DNA of 64,000 nucleotides from Zobellella iuensis (GCF_016746085.1 NZ_JAERTZ010000018.1:124001-188000); one strand, 5' to 3'. Shown: positions 36,788 to 45,983, counted from the first letter of the stretch. Notes: generated from the sequence alone by a model not told the origin. Numbers and translations are program-made.

Positions 36788-36828
36788 AATCCCTAATCCC
36801 TAATCCCTAATCCCTAATCCCTAATCCC
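36788..36828. repeat. Tandem heptamer array TAATCCC (6 copies)
   Basis: Six head-to-tail copies of the 7-base unit TAATCCC, the first lacking one base, between the TSUP gene and the small gene after lpxM. The array begins inside the 3' end of that small minus-strand gene and supplies its stop codon (CTA at 36814-36816). Heptamers are not multiples of three, so unit gain or loss would change the small protein's tail. Confidence 0.95.
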
Positions 36829-36933
36829 TGTTTTTCGTTTTTCCCGCGCCATCAGCCAGTCGTCGGTTTTGGCCACCAGCCAGAGTACCAGCAGGCCGGC
36901 GGCCACCAGCAGCAGATAGTGCAGCCACGCCAT
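36814..36933 (-). CDS. 39-residue single-span membrane protein coupled to lpxM
   Basis: It begins MAWLHYLLLVAAGLLVLWLV, one hydrophobic helix, followed by a charged tail (AKTDDWLMAREKRKTGIRD). The ATG overlaps the lpxM stop by one base (TAATG) and is preceded by GGGGGAAAT, so it is probably translated by coupling with lpxM. The last few codons and the stop come from the TAATCCC array. No known family; it could assist LpxM or membrane assembly, but there is no direct evidence. Confidence 0.65.
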   Translation of the reverse strand: MAWLHYLLLVAAGLLVLWLVAKTDDWLMAREKRKTGIRD

Positions 36934-37901
36934 TATTTCCCCCTGATCCGGCGGATACCGGCTTCGTAACGGCCTTCATCCGAGTCCACCTGGGTCTGGA
37001 AGTATTTCAGGAACCACATGTACTGCTCCGGCCAGTCGGTGAGCAGGGCCTCGATCTCCGCGTTCATGGCCCGGGTATCGGCATGAAGATCGGCGGTGGG
37101 GTAGGGCGTCATGGCCGGACGGATAATGAGCTCGTAACGGTGCTGTTCGGTATTGTAGACCGAGAGCACCGGCAACACGGTGGCGCCGGTGAGCCGGACC
37201 AGCTTGGGCAGGGCCGGCAGGGTCGCCTTGGGCTCGCCAAAGAAAGGCACGAACAGGCTGGCTTCCCGGCCGTGATCCTGATCCGGCAGGTAGAAAAAGT
37301 GATTGCCGTCCCTGAGGGTCTTGATCACCGACTTGATGCCCGCGTCCCGCTCGTAGATCAGGCCGCCGAAACGGGTCCGCTGGCGGTTGATAAACCAGTC
37401 GAACAGCTCGTTCTTGGCGCTGTGCATCATGGTGCACATGGGCAGGCCGAAGGAGTTGAGGTAGAGACCACCGGCGTCGAGGGTCCAGGTGTGGGGGATC
37501 ATAAAGATGATCTTGTCGCCGGCCGCCAGGCAGGCGTCCAGGTGTTCCTGGCCCTGCACCCTGAAACGGCTTTGCAGATAGAGCTTGCTGCGGGCGGTCC
37601 ACTCACCATAACCGAAAAAGCCCATCAGCCCCACCTCGATGGAGTGGCGCAGCATCCGCTCGCGCTCCGCCTCGGGCAGCTCGGGAAAGCACAGCCCGAT
37701 ATTGGTGCGGGCGATATAGCACTGTTTCTTGGCGAAACGGATAAGCAAGGGGGCTAAGGCGGCGGCGACGCGGTCGCGCAGGCGGACCGGGACCCAGGCC
37801 AGCAGCCAGAGGGCGGCGATGGCCAGCCAGGTCGGCCAGTATTTGGGGTACAGGTAACGGGGTTTGAACGGGTGCTGGTAAACGGGATCGTGCCCGGACA
37901 T
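36933..37901 (-). CDS. lpxM: Lipid A acyltransferase LpxM-like
   Basis: A 322-residue protein, close to E. coli LpxM length (323), with an N-terminal membrane anchor (WLAIAALWLLAWVPVRL). It has the HX4D-type motif HTWTLD, a GIKSVIKTLRDG stretch and YLPDQDHG, which is typical of LpxM. It should transfer a secondary acyl chain (myristate in E. coli) to Kdo2-lipid A at the inner membrane. ATG 37901 follows GAGG; the extension to 37931 is unlikely. Confidence 0.92.
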   Translation of the reverse strand: MSGHDPVYQHPFKPRYLYPKYWPTWLAIAALWLLAWVPVRLRDRVAAALAPLLIRFAKKQCYIARTNIGLCFPELPEAERERMLRHSIEVGLMGFFGYGEWTARSKLYLQSRFRVQGQEHLDACLAAGDKIIFMIPHTWTLDAGGLYLNSFGLPMCTMMHSAKNELFDWFINRQRTRFGGLIYERDAGIKSVIKTLRDGNHFFYLPDQDHGREASLFVPFFGEPKATLPALPKLVRLTGATVLPVLSVYNTEQHRYELIIRPAMTPYPTADLHADTRAMNAEIEALLTDWPEQYMWFLKYFQTQVDSDEGRYEAGIRRIRGK

Positions 37902-37955
37902 AACATCATCCTCATAATGACAAGGCGGCAAGTGTAAGAAAAAAACTCGGCTAAA

Positions 37956-38729
37956 TCACCTGTTGCGCTTGGGACGGAAGTAATCCCGGTTCAGGTAGAA
38001 GGCGGGATCTTCGTTGGCCGGCCACCAGCCCGGGATGCCGAGCAGCGGCACCGGCAGCAGCGGGCGAGGCCGGTCGAACAGCGCGCTGTGCTCCAGGTGG
38101 GTACTCAGCCGGGCATCGAGCAAGGGGTAGCGCTGATGAGTCGGGAGGCGGAAAAATCCGGGCTCCATTTCTACCAGCACCGCCTTGCCGGTGAACCCGA
38201 TAAAGGGGGACAACGCCTGCTCATAGAGGGCGTGGCCGAAGACGAAAGGCTGCCAGTCCCGGCCCCAGCGGGGGCGATTGGCGAGAAAGAGCTGCTGCCA
38301 GTCGTGTTCGAGCAGCAGGGGCTCGAGTTCGTGGCACTCGGGGACGGCCAGCACCAGGCCGCATTCGTCGAAATGGGTGAGCCGGTCGCGCCGGGGTGTG
38401 CGCCGGCGGGATCCGCAATCCTCGATATCTTGCATGTGCAGGCGGTTGAGCAGGGCCTTGGTGCGGGGAAACAGATACCAGATCAGCGCCCCGAAGAAGT
38501 CGTGCCAGTTGTCCGCGCGAGTGGGCACCATACCCAGGGACACGGCCTCTTCATAGCCACAGCCGAGTTCGGCGAAGTGGTCGTTATCGATAAATCGTAC
38601 CGGCAAGTGTACGGCCAGCAGCCGGTTAAGCTCGCTCAGGGGCGGCCACCGGACATCTTCTATCGGTACCAGCCCGCCCAGGGTGGCCAGTATGGCGTTA
38701 CGCTCGGTAAAAGCAGGGTCCCAGTCCAT
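37956..38729 (-). CDS. DUF3025 domain-containing protein
   Basis: A 257-residue protein that matches DUF3025 features: ALIWYLFPRTKALLNRLH, RRTPRRDRLTHFDECG and a C-terminal PLLGIPGWWPANEDPAFYLN. No membrane segments or known catalytic motif. The family is common in gamma- and betaproteobacteria and uncharacterised. AGGT precedes the ATG. It is upstream of lpxM on the same strand, with about 55 bases between. Confidence 0.88.
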   Translation of the reverse strand: MDWDPAFTERNAILATLGGLVPIEDVRWPPLSELNRLLAVHLPVRFIDNDHFAELGCGYEEAVSLGMVPTRADNWHDFFGALIWYLFPRTKALLNRLHMQDIEDCGSRRRTPRRDRLTHFDECGLVLAVPECHELEPLLLEHDWQQLFLANRPRWGRDWQPFVFGHALYEQALSPFIGFTGKAVLVEMEPGFFRLPTHQRYPLLDARLSTHLEHSALFDRPRPLLPVPLLGIPGWWPANEDPAFYLNRDYFRPKRNR

Positions 38730-38889
38730 TCTTGCTACCTAAATGGATTAAAACGGCAGAGCATACCCCGAGTCGGCGCCGAGATCAGGATAAAATGAGC
38801 GATAATTCTTGGTATCAACCCATTTCCCGGCGGCGCCGGCTTGGATAAGATAGCGCCGTCAAATTCTGCCGCACCCGAGGAATGTGCTG

Positions 38890-39402
38890 ATGAAATGGTT
38901 GTTTTCACTGGTATTCGTTATGAGTTTGCTGATCCCCAACGCGCATGCCCAGCCTCCGGGCATCGACGACGTCAAGATAGGCGACAAGTGGCTGCTGGGC
39001 CGGGTGGAATGGTTGTGGCTGCCGGTGCTGGGCGACAACGTCAAGGCACGCATCGATTCCGGCGCCAAGACCTCGTCCATGAGCGCCACCGAGATTGAAG
39101 AGTTCAGGAAAGACGGCAAGCGCTGGATCCGCTTCAGCTTCAGCCATAAGAACCACCTGGAGCAACTGGAGGCCCCGCTCAGCCGCTATGTGCGCATCCG
39201 CCAGGCCAACAGCAAGAAGCTGGACCGGCGCCCTGTCATCCTGCTGCCGGTGCAGTTGGGCGGCATGGAAAAAGAGGTGGAGTTCACCCTCAAGGACCGC
39301 ACCCGCATGATCTACCCGGTGCTGCTGGGGCGCGAGTTTATGGCCAAGGACGTGCTGATAGACCCCTCCCGGCTCTATATCCAGCCGCTGCGGGAGAAAT
39401 AG
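38890..39402 (+). CDS. Retropepsin-like ATP-dependent zinc protease family protein
   Basis: A 170-residue protein with a signal peptide (KWLFSLVFVMSLLIPNAHAQ) and a single aspartyl-protease-like domain: ARIDSGAKTSSM with the DSG triad, then LLPVQLGGMEKEVEFTL and VLLGREFMAKDVLIDPSR. The family name comes from Pfam; activity is little tested. Periplasmic location is predicted. ATG 38890 follows GAGGA at 9 bases; a GTG 6 bases earlier is also possible. Confidence 0.88.
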   Translation: MKWLFSLVFVMSLLIPNAHAQPPGIDDVKIGDKWLLGRVEWLWLPVLGDNVKARIDSGAKTSSMSATEIEEFRKDGKRWIRFSFSHKNHLEQLEAPLSRYVRIRQANSKKLDRRPVILLPVQLGGMEKEVEFTLKDRTRMIYPVLLGREFMAKDVLIDPSRLYIQPLREK

Positions 39403-39410
39403 GCTTGGAA

Positions 39411-39536
39411 GCTTGAAGCTTGAAGCTTGAAGCTTGAAGCTTGAAGCTTGAAGCTTGAAGCTTGAAGTTAGATGCTTCCGGCTTCCGGCTTCCGGCTTCC
39501 GGCTTCCGGCTTCCGGCTTCCGGCTTCCGGCTTCCG
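39411..39536. repeat. Double heptamer array: GCTTGAA x8 and GCTTCCG x9
   Basis: GCTTGAA repeats eight times (39411-39466) then, after GTTAGAT, GCTTCCG repeats nine times (39474-39536). Both units share GCTT, so one may derive from the other. The array fills the space between the stops of the convergent zinc-protease and MetS-type genes. No spacers of CRISPR type occur. Confidence 0.95.
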
Positions 39537-39540
39537 GCTT

Positions 39541-39642
39541 TCAGCGTGCCCGCATGCGGAACGCCCGGTAGATGCACAGGGCGGCCCCGCCCCAGGTAAT
39601 GCCCAGTCCGATCAGCATCATGATAATGGCGCCCGTGGTCAT
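39541..39642 (-). CDS. MetS-family NSS transporter small subunit
   Basis: A 33-residue protein, MTTGAIIMMLIGLGITWGGA followed by a basic tail, with one membrane helix, matching the MetS-type small subunit of NSS transporters. The ATG overlaps the stop of the large subunit gene by four bases (ATGA), and GGAGG lies upstream, so the two are translated together. The MetS partner is needed for activity in the characterised Corynebacterium MetPS system. Confidence 0.88.
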   Translation of the reverse strand: MTTGAIIMMLIGLGITWGGAALCIYRAFRMRAR

Positions 39643-41117
39643 ACGCTTGCCTCCTTCTTGCTGGTGGTATTGATGGTGATGGCCACGACCAGCATCACCG
39701 CTATCATGCCCCAGCCCATAAACAGGATCTCGCTGTTGGAATAGCCGCCGTAGTTCTCCCGGAAGGCGCCCAGGATGTTGCCGAACAGGATCACCACCAG
39801 CATGGCGATGGAGACATACTTGATGCAAATGAGCCACCAGGCGCCGACGGCGAAATCGGACAGGCGGTTGGCATGGTCGCGGAAGTCTTCCAGCCGGCAC
39901 AGCCAGCCCACCAGCAGCAATTCGAGCAGGCAGGAGCCGAGCAGGGCGATGTTGTTGATAAAGTAGTCCACCAGATCCAGCAACAGCAGGCCGCCCTGGG
40001 TAATGAACAACAGGCTTACCACGAAACCGACGCCGCAGAAGACGGTCGAGGTTCTGGCCCGGCTCCAGCCCAGCTTGGCCATCAGGCCCGCGGTCACCGC
40101 CTCGGCGATGGAAATATGGGAACTGATGCCGGCAAATACCAGGGCCAGGAAGAACAGGGGCCCCATGATGCCGGGGGCGGGCAGCAAATTGATCGCCGCC
40201 GGCAGGGTGACGAAGGCCAGGCCCACGCCGGAACTGACTACTTCGGTCAGCGCCTTGTCCTGGGCCATGGCCATATAGCCCAAGGCGCCGAAGATCAGGA
40301 TGCCGGCCACCATGGAAAAGCCGCAGTCCATCAGTGCCGTTATGGAAGCGTTGTTGTTGATATCCGACTTTTCCGGCAGGTAGCTGGCGTAGGACAGCAT
40401 GATGGCGAAGCCCACGCTCAGGGTGAAGAAGATCTGGCCGTAGGCGGCGGACCATACCTTGAGATCCCAGATCTTGCTGAAGTCGGGGGCGAACATCCAG
40501 TTGATGCCGTCCACCGCGCCGGGCAGGAAGACGATGCGGCCGATCAGCACCAGCACCAGCAGGAACAGCAGCGGCATCAGTACCTTGTTGATTTTCTCGA
40601 TGCCGCCCCTGACGCCCCTGTAGGTAGCGTAATAGGTGGCGGCCCAGGCCAGGCACAGGGGGGGCAGCAGGTGCCACTGCAGGCCGCCCAGGCTGGAGGG
40701 AGCATTGTCGCCGGTGAGCCCCAGGAACTCCCCGAAGAAGAAGGCATTGCTGTCATCGCCCCAGGACTGGCCGACGGCGAAATAGACATAGGAGATGGCC
40801 CAGGCGATCACCACCACATAGTAGAAGGCGATGATGGCGGAGATCATCACCTGGAACCAGCCCAGCCATTCGAAGCGGGCGTTCAGGGCCTTGAGGATAC
40901 CGGGCGCGCCGGTGCGGTATTTGTGCCCCAGGGTGAACTCCAGGATCATAAAGGGGATGCCGGCGGTGAGCAGGGCGAACAGGTAGGGGATAAAGAAGGC
41001 CCCGCCACCGTTCTCGTAGGCCACATAGGGAAAACGCCAGATGTTGCCCAGCCCCACGGCCGAGCCCACGGCGGCGAGCACGAAGCCGGCACGGGTACCC
41101 CATTGTTCTCGTTGCAT
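39639..41117 (-). CDS. Sodium-dependent transporter, NSS family
   Basis: A 492-residue protein with about 12 membrane segments. The NSS signature REQWGTRAGFVLAAVGSAVG followed by LGNIWRFPYVAYENGGGAF is at the N-terminus. It moves amino acids (possibly methionine or alanine) with sodium across the inner membrane. A MetS-type subunit is coupled at the 3' end. The upstream region to 41559 is long and AT-rich. Confidence 0.94.
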   Translation of the reverse strand: MQREQWGTRAGFVLAAVGSAVGLGNIWRFPYVAYENGGGAFFIPYLFALLTAGIPFMILEFTLGHKYRTGAPGILKALNARFEWLGWFQVMISAIIAFYYVVVIAWAISYVYFAVGQSWGDDSNAFFFGEFLGLTGDNAPSSLGGLQWHLLPPLCLAWAATYYATYRGVRGGIEKINKVLMPLLFLLVLVLIGRIVFLPGAVDGINWMFAPDFSKIWDLKVWSAAYGQIFFTLSVGFAIMLSYASYLPEKSDINNNASITALMDCGFSMVAGILIFGALGYMAMAQDKALTEVVSSGVGLAFVTLPAAINLLPAPGIMGPLFFLALVFAGISSHISIAEAVTAGLMAKLGWSRARTSTVFCGVGFVVSLLFITQGGLLLLDLVDYFINNIALLGSCLLELLLVGWLCRLEDFRDHANRLSDFAVGAWWLICIKYVSIAMLVVILFGNILGAFRENYGGYSNSEILFMGWGMIAVMLVVAITINTTSKKEASV

Positions 41118-41559
41118 AAGTCCACTCCTTGAACAGGCTCTTTGCTTCTAAGGATAGATAAGGCTCCGGAGGGCGCCCATTTTTGTTGTTGCACAGTTGT
41201 TGGGAGGAGGGAGGGCGTTATCCGGGGGCTAGCGCCGGCAACGGTGTCGACCGGAACGAGAAGACGTAGCCGGTAGCGTTTATTTATGCGAAACAGGGCG
41301 CTCACGGCAGGCCCTGATGGTGATTTTGTGCATAAAATTTCAGCGTTGCCGGATACCTGGATTCTAATGAAATTTATTTATAACCGCCCCGCAATGTGGT
41401 TTGTTTTTAGTTTGTTAAATACTTATTAAACAGTATGTTGAAAATTAAGCTTAATACATTAACCATTAGAAAAGCTAATTATATAATCGAATAAAAGTTG
41501 GTTGAGTCGGTCGGTCCGCCTCACTATCCTGTGGCCTGAATCACATCAGGAGGTGCACC
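41118..41559. other. Divergent intergenic region between NSS transporter and DUF1127 genes
   Basis: 442 bases without a supportable gene. It becomes very AT-rich from about 41330 and holds a good sigma-70 promoter for the DUF1127 gene at 41459-41487. No clear promoter for the minus-strand transporter was singled out. Confidence 0.5.
41459..41487 (+). promoter_or_regulatory. Sigma-70 promoter of DUF1127 gene
   Basis: TTAACC (-35), 17-base spacer, TATAAT (-10, consensus) in AT-rich DNA, about 72 bases before the DUF1127 ATG. Confidence 0.65.
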
Positions 41560-41769
41560 ATGAATGCAATCAACTACCAGAACATCGACCTTGTCAGCAC
41601 CGAACCGCATGCCGCCGAACCCGGCCTGCTGGCCACCCTCGGCCTATGGCTGCAACGCAGCCGCACCCGTCGCCAGCTGTCCGAGCTGCCGACTTATCTG
41701 CTGAAAGACATCGGCCTGAACGAAGCGGAACGCTACCAGGAAGTCAGCAAGCCGTTCTGGCAACAGTAA
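41560..41769 (+). CDS. DUF1127 domain-containing protein
   Basis: A 69-residue protein with the DUF1127 core: LWLQRSRTRRQLSELPTYLL then KDIGLNEAERYQE, a short Arg-rich helix pair. Small DUF1127 proteins can bind RNA or act in phosphate, virulence or nitrogen regulation; the role here is unknown. It has a strong GGAGG ribosome-binding site, its own consensus-like promoter and terminator, so it is likely highly expressed as a single gene. Confidence 0.92.
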   Translation: MNAINYQNIDLVSTEPHAAEPGLLATLGLWLQRSRTRRQLSELPTYLLKDIGLNEAERYQEVSKPFWQQ

Positions 41770-41790
41770 TCGTCAGCAAGGATGCGCCCA

Positions 41791-41824
41791 TAAAAAAGCC
41801 GCTGGATATCCAGCGGCTTTTTTG
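41791..41824. terminator. Bidirectional terminator between DUF1127 and DASS transporter genes
   Basis: A perfect dyad GCCGCTGGATATCCAGCGGC (41798-41817) flanked by AAAAAA and TTTTTT, so it can terminate both convergent genes. Confidence 0.95.
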
Positions 41825-41837
41825 TTTTCGGCAGGGC

Positions 41838-43205
41838 TCAGCCGAGCACGAAGAAATAGAAGGCCAACAGGCCGACACAGACCAGATTCAGGAAGAAGCC
41901 GGCCTTCATCATGTCGCGCTGGCGAATCAAGCCGGAGCCGAACACTATGGCATTGGGCGGGGTCGCAACCGGCAGCATAAAGGCGCAGGAGGCGGACACC
42001 GCGATGACCGAGGCCACCATCACCGGCGTCAGCCCCAAGCCTTCGGCCACCGCCACGAATACCGGGATCAGCAGGGCGGCGCTGGCGGTGTTGGAGGCCA
42101 GCTCGGTGAGGAACACCACGAAAGCGGTGATGGCCAGCAGGATCACGAAGGGATTGGCATTGCCCAGCAACTCGGCCAGGTGGTGGGCCAGAAACAGGCT
42201 GGTGCCGGTTTCCCGCAGGATATGGCTCAGGGTCAGGCCACCGCCGAACAGCAACAACACGCCCCAGTCGGTGTGCTTTTCAATATCCTTCCATTCGGCC
42301 ACCCGGCTGATGCCGATCAAGATGATGGCCAGCAGCGCCACCAGGGTATCGAAGGCGGCGAGGTTGCCGAGGGCGGCGGAAACCGGGCCGGAAAATATCC
42401 ACAGGGCCACCGTCAGGATAAAAATGGCCAGGGTGATCTTGCGTTTGCCGGTCCAGCCGATATGTTCCTGCACCAGCTCGATGCGCTCATTCAGCCGGGG
42501 GCGGAACAGCAGGTACAATACCCCTATGGCCACCGGCAACAGCAGCAGGGTGATCGGCAGGCCCAGCGCCATCCAGTCGCTGAAGCTCAGGCCCACCTCG
42601 GCGGCGGCAATGGCATTGGGCGGGCTGCCGACCAGGGTGGCGATGCCGCCGATGCTGGCGCTGTAGGCGACCCCCAGCAGCACGAACACGAAGGTGTTGC
42701 GGTGCTGTTGCTCATCCAGACAGGAAAGCAGGCCCAGCGCCAGCGGCAGCATCATGGCGGCGGTGGCGGTATTGCTGATCCACATGGACAGGAAGGCGGC
42801 GGTCACGAACAGCAGCAGCACCGCCGCGCTCAGCCGACCTTTGGCCAGCACCAGGATGCGCCCGGCGATCAGCCGGTCGAGTTGCTGGCTATGCATGGCG
42901 GCGGCCAGGGCGAAGCCGCCGAGAAACAGGAAAATGATGGAGTTGGAAAAGTTGCTCAGGGCGGCATTGGTATTGAGGATGCCGAGCAGGGTCGCCAGCA
43001 GCGGCACCAACAGGGCGGTAATGGTAATATGCACGGCTTCGGTCAGCCAGAGCACGGCAATAAAAATGAGCAGGCTGAGGCCCTTGTTGACGTTGTCTTC
43101 GAAGGGCAGGGTGGTGAGCAGGATCAGGAACAGGGCGATGTTGGCAATCAATACGCCCCATTTGGCCCTGATATTAACAGCTTGCTGCGAAAGTTCTCCA
43201 GACAT
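41838..43205 (-). CDS. SLC13/DASS-family anion:sodium symporter
   Basis: A 455-residue protein with about 11 membrane segments. Features of the DASS family: [19 protein letters not shown] (substrate/sodium Ser-Asn-Thr motif), [30 protein letters not shown] and [16 protein letters not shown]. It likely imports dicarboxylates, citrate or sulfate with sodium. Its start is 69 bases from the divergent hybrid kinase gene, so the two may be coregulated. Confidence 0.94.
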   Translation of the reverse strand: MSGELSQQAVNIRAKWGVLIANIALFLILLTTLPFEDNVNKGLSLLIFIAVLWLTEAVHITITALLVPLLATLLGILNTNAALSNFSNSIIFLFLGGFALAAAMHSQQLDRLIAGRILVLAKGRLSAAVLLLFVTAAFLSMWISNTATAAMMLPLALGLLSCLDEQQHRNTFVFVLLGVAYSASIGGIATLVGSPPNAIAAAEVGLSFSDWMALGLPITLLLLPVAIGVLYLLFRPRLNERIELVQEHIGWTGKRKITLAIFILTVALWIFSGPVSAALGNLAAFDTLVALLAIILIGISRVAEWKDIEKHTDWGVLLLFGGGLTLSHILRETGTSLFLAHHLAELLGNANPFVILLAITAFVVFLTELASNTASAALLIPVFVAVAEGLGLTPVMVASVIAVSASCAFMLPVATPPNAIVFGSGLIRQRDMMKAGFFLNLVCVGLLAFYFFVLG

Positions 43206-43274
43206 GTTTATTTCTCGTTATGTTATTGTTTTGTATAAGGTTGTAAGTATATCACCCGGCAATGGATACAACAG

Positions 43275-45983
43275 ATGACGAGTTCTGTAAAACAACGTAT
43301 TTTTCTGCTGCCGCGCAGGGTCGCCCTGCTGTGCGGCCTGCTGATACTGTTGCTCATGGCCGGCTACGGCGGCCACGAGTACCGGCAGTACCGTTACTAC
43401 CTGGCGTTGCAACAACAGGCGGATCCGGTGATCGACACCCTGCATCATCTTCATCACAGGGTGATGACCGAGCTGGAAAGCGGCCTGTTGCTGGATGAGC
43501 AGGTCCGCTTCCTGTCGTTGAGGCTGTCGCGCTTTGCCCGTTTTTTGGAACAGCAGCAGGGGCCGCCGGCAGCAACGAGCGAGGTGCTTGCGGAGCTGAA
43601 CCGCTATCTGGAAAACCTGCGTGCCCTGCAGGATGCCGACATCCACAGTCGTTATGCGTTGCAAACCTTCATCGACAGTCTCCGGACGCCGGCAACGATG
43701 GCGAACCGCGCCGCCCTGGAGCGGTTGGTTCAGCTTAGCCGGCTCTATCTGAATGCGCCCAGCCTGTTGTTTGTCTATGAGCTGGAACAGGAGGCGGAAC
43801 GGTTGCTGCGGGGTGGAAATACGGAGCTGCAGGCGAGCCATCAGCAGCATCAATTGTATCTGGACAGTTTGAAAGCGCTGATCGGCCTGCGCCGGCACAT
43901 GGCGGCCGATGATATTTCCGCCTTGCTGGCGCGCAGGGCCGCCTGGCAGCAGCAGGGCGAAGACAGCTGGGAGCGCCTGCTGCTGCTGCTGGCATCGGCA
44001 TTGCTGCTGATCTTCAGCCTGGGGCTGTTGCTGCTGTATGCGCGCAACCGCCAGCTGCAAGAGGGCAGCCGGGCTTCTTATGCCCTGGCCCAGGCCAAGA
44101 CCGATTTTCTGGCCAACATGAGCCACGAAATCCGTACGCCGATGAATGCCATTATCGGCTTTTCCTCCTTGTTGCAGCAGACGCCGCTGGATGACCAGCA
44201 GTCCGAATACCTGAAAAAAATCAAGAGCTCGTCCGACAACCTGCTGCTGCTGATCAACGATATCCTGGATTTGACCAAGGTCGAGGCGGGCAAGCTGGAG
44301 CTGGAAGACATCGAGTTCGATCTCAATGAGCAACTCGAGCGACTGTCGGCGCTCTTCGCCGACATGTCCGAGCAGAAACAGCTGGAAGTGATCATCAGCA
44401 AGGCACCGGAAGTGCCCGACAGGGTACGAGGGGATCCGCTGCGCCTGGGCCAGGTGCTGGTCAATCTGGTGAGCAACGCGGTGAAGTTTACCGAGCGTGG
44501 TGAAGTGGTGCTGTCGGCCCGGGTTGTGCACGAGCCGGATCCCCGTCTTTGCTTCGAGGTCAGGGATACCGGCATCGGCATCATGCCCGAGCAACTCGAT
44601 AAACTGTTCCTTTCCTTTACCCAAGTGGATGCCAGTACCACCCGCAAGTACGGCGGCAGCGGTCTGGGGCTCAGTATCAGCCATCACCTGGTGCAGTTGA
44701 TGCAGGGCAGCATTCGGGTAGCGAGCCTGCCGGGACGGGGATCGACCTTTACCGTGACCCTGCCGCTGCGTGCGGCGGAGCGCCTCGACGACAGCGCCAC
44801 CGAGCCGGTGTTTGTGCCGGGGCAGAAAGTGTTGCTGGTGGACGATAACGCGCTGGTGATCGAGATGATGAGCCAGCTGCTTCGGCGGGCCGGTTTCGTG
44901 GTTTACGCCGCCCAGGATCTGGACGGCGCCAAGGCACTGATCCAAAAGCGCGGCAGCGAGCTCAGGCTGGCCCTGATCGACTGCTGCCTGGGCCAGGACA
45001 ACGGCCTGGACGTGGCCCGCTATCTGGTGCAGCAGCCCCATTTGCAGGATATCGGCATCGTGATCATCAGTGCCTTCGGCCGGGAGCGTCCCTCGGCGCA
45101 GATGCGGGCGCTGGGCATCGACCATTACCTGTCCAAGCCGGTGACCCAGAGCAGCCTGCTCGGCTGCCTGTCCCGAGTCCTCCATGCCCCGTCCGGGCCG
45201 CATCTCCGGCCAGCGGCCGTCGGCCAACCGGATACCGAGTTCTATCGCGGCCGGCTGGCGGGACGGCAGATACTGCTGGCGGAAGACAACAGGGTCAACC
45301 AGCAACTGATCGTGGAATTCCTGAAAAAAGTCGATGTCGCCGTCACGCTGGCGGACAACGGCCGGCAGGCGGTGGAGCAGATGGCCCGGCGCACCTTCGA
45401 CGCCATCCTGATGGACTTGCAGATGCCGATCCTGGACGGGGTGGAGGCGACCCGCCAGATCCGCAAGCTCAGGGTAAACCACGATATTCCCATCATCGCC
45501 CTGACCGCCAGCGCCATGCGGGGGGATCGGGAGACCAGCCTGGGGGCCGGCATGAACGCCTATGTGACCAAACCGGTGCATCGCTTCGACCTGTACCAGG
45601 CCTTGGTACAGGCGATCGGCAGCGGGGGCATGGCCGACCCGGCCGGGGACGCGTGCGCGGACCATGCGGCCGCGCCCGCCGGGCCACTCCCGGTACCGGA
45701 GCCCGTTGCCGCACAGCGGCATCAGGGCCAGCGGTACTTTGCCGAGCAACACCAGGATGATATCTGGTTATTGCAGGCGGCCCTGGCCGGTCCGGACTGG
45801 CAGGACGCGCTCGCTACCGTGCGGGCACTGGCCGAGGGCGCCGAGGCCTGCCGGGCGGAGGCTCCGGCGACACTGGCCCGGGAGCTGGAACAACGGCTGC
45901 TCCATAAGCAGTTGCCGGATCCGGAGCAGATCCGCGCCCTGGCCCAGGCCATCGCCGATATCCGGGAGCGCAGCGCGCGGTAA
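43275..45983 (+). CDS. Hybrid sensor histidine kinase with two receiver domains
   Basis: A 902-residue protein: membrane segments about 15-32 and 235-256 flanking a helical periplasmic sensor of no recognised type, HisKA with H284 in NMSHEIRTPMNAI, HATPase (NAVKF, DTGIGIM, GGSGLGLSI), receiver 1 with D569, receiver 2 with D714, and a C-terminal roughly 100-residue helical tail that lacks an Hpt HxxKG motif. It is a BarA-like architecture. The ligand is unknown; the divergent DASS transporter could be a target or a hint at the signal. The Shine-Dalgarno is weak. Confidence 0.92.
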   Translation: MTSSVKQRIFLLPRRVALLCGLLILLLMAGYGGHEYRQYRYYLALQQQADPVIDTLHHLHHRVMTELESGLLLDEQVRFLSLRLSRFARFLEQQQGPPAATSEVLAELNRYLENLRALQDADIHSRYALQTFIDSLRTPATMANRAALERLVQLSRLYLNAPSLLFVYELEQEAERLLRGGNTELQASHQQHQLYLDSLKALIGLRRHMAADDISALLARRAAWQQQGEDSWERLLLLLASALLLIFSLGLLLLYARNRQLQEGSRASYALAQAKTDFLANMSHEIRTPMNAIIGFSSLLQQTPLDDQQSEYLKKIKSSSDNLLLLINDILDLTKVEAGKLELEDIEFDLNEQLERLSALFADMSEQKQLEVIISKAPEVPDRVRGDPLRLGQVLVNLVSNAVKFTERGEVVLSARVVHEPDPRLCFEVRDTGIGIMPEQLDKLFLSFTQVDASTTRKYGGSGLGLSISHHLVQLMQGSIRVASLPGRGSTFTVTLPLRAAERLDDSATEPVFVPGQKVLLVDDNALVIEMMSQLLRRAGFVVYAAQDLDGAKALIQKRGSELRLALIDCCLGQDNGLDVARYLVQQPHLQDIGIVIISAFGRERPSAQMRALGIDHYLSKPVTQSSLLGCLSRVLHAPSGPHLRPAAVGQPDTEFYRGRLAGRQILLAEDNRVNQQLIVEFLKKVDVAVTLADNGRQAVEQMARRTFDAILMDLQMPILDGVEATRQIRKLRVNHDIPIIALTASAMRGDRETSLGAGMNAYVTKPVHRFDLYQALVQAIGSGGMADPAGDACADHAAAPAGPLPVPEPVAAQRHQGQRYFAEQHQDDIWLLQAALAGPDWQDALATVRALAEGAEACRAEAPATLARELEQRLLHKQLPDPEQIRALAQAIADIRERSAR

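Noticed and set aside
39411-39536. Possible CRISPR array
   Set aside because: Direct tandem 7-base units with no spacers and no cas genes.
39338-39577. 79-residue open frame with SRKPEAG and FKLQASS repeats
   Set aside because: It is a translation of the two heptamer arrays and not a conserved protein.
43218-45752. 844-residue open frame on the minus strand
   Set aside because: Antisense of the hybrid kinase; no domain.
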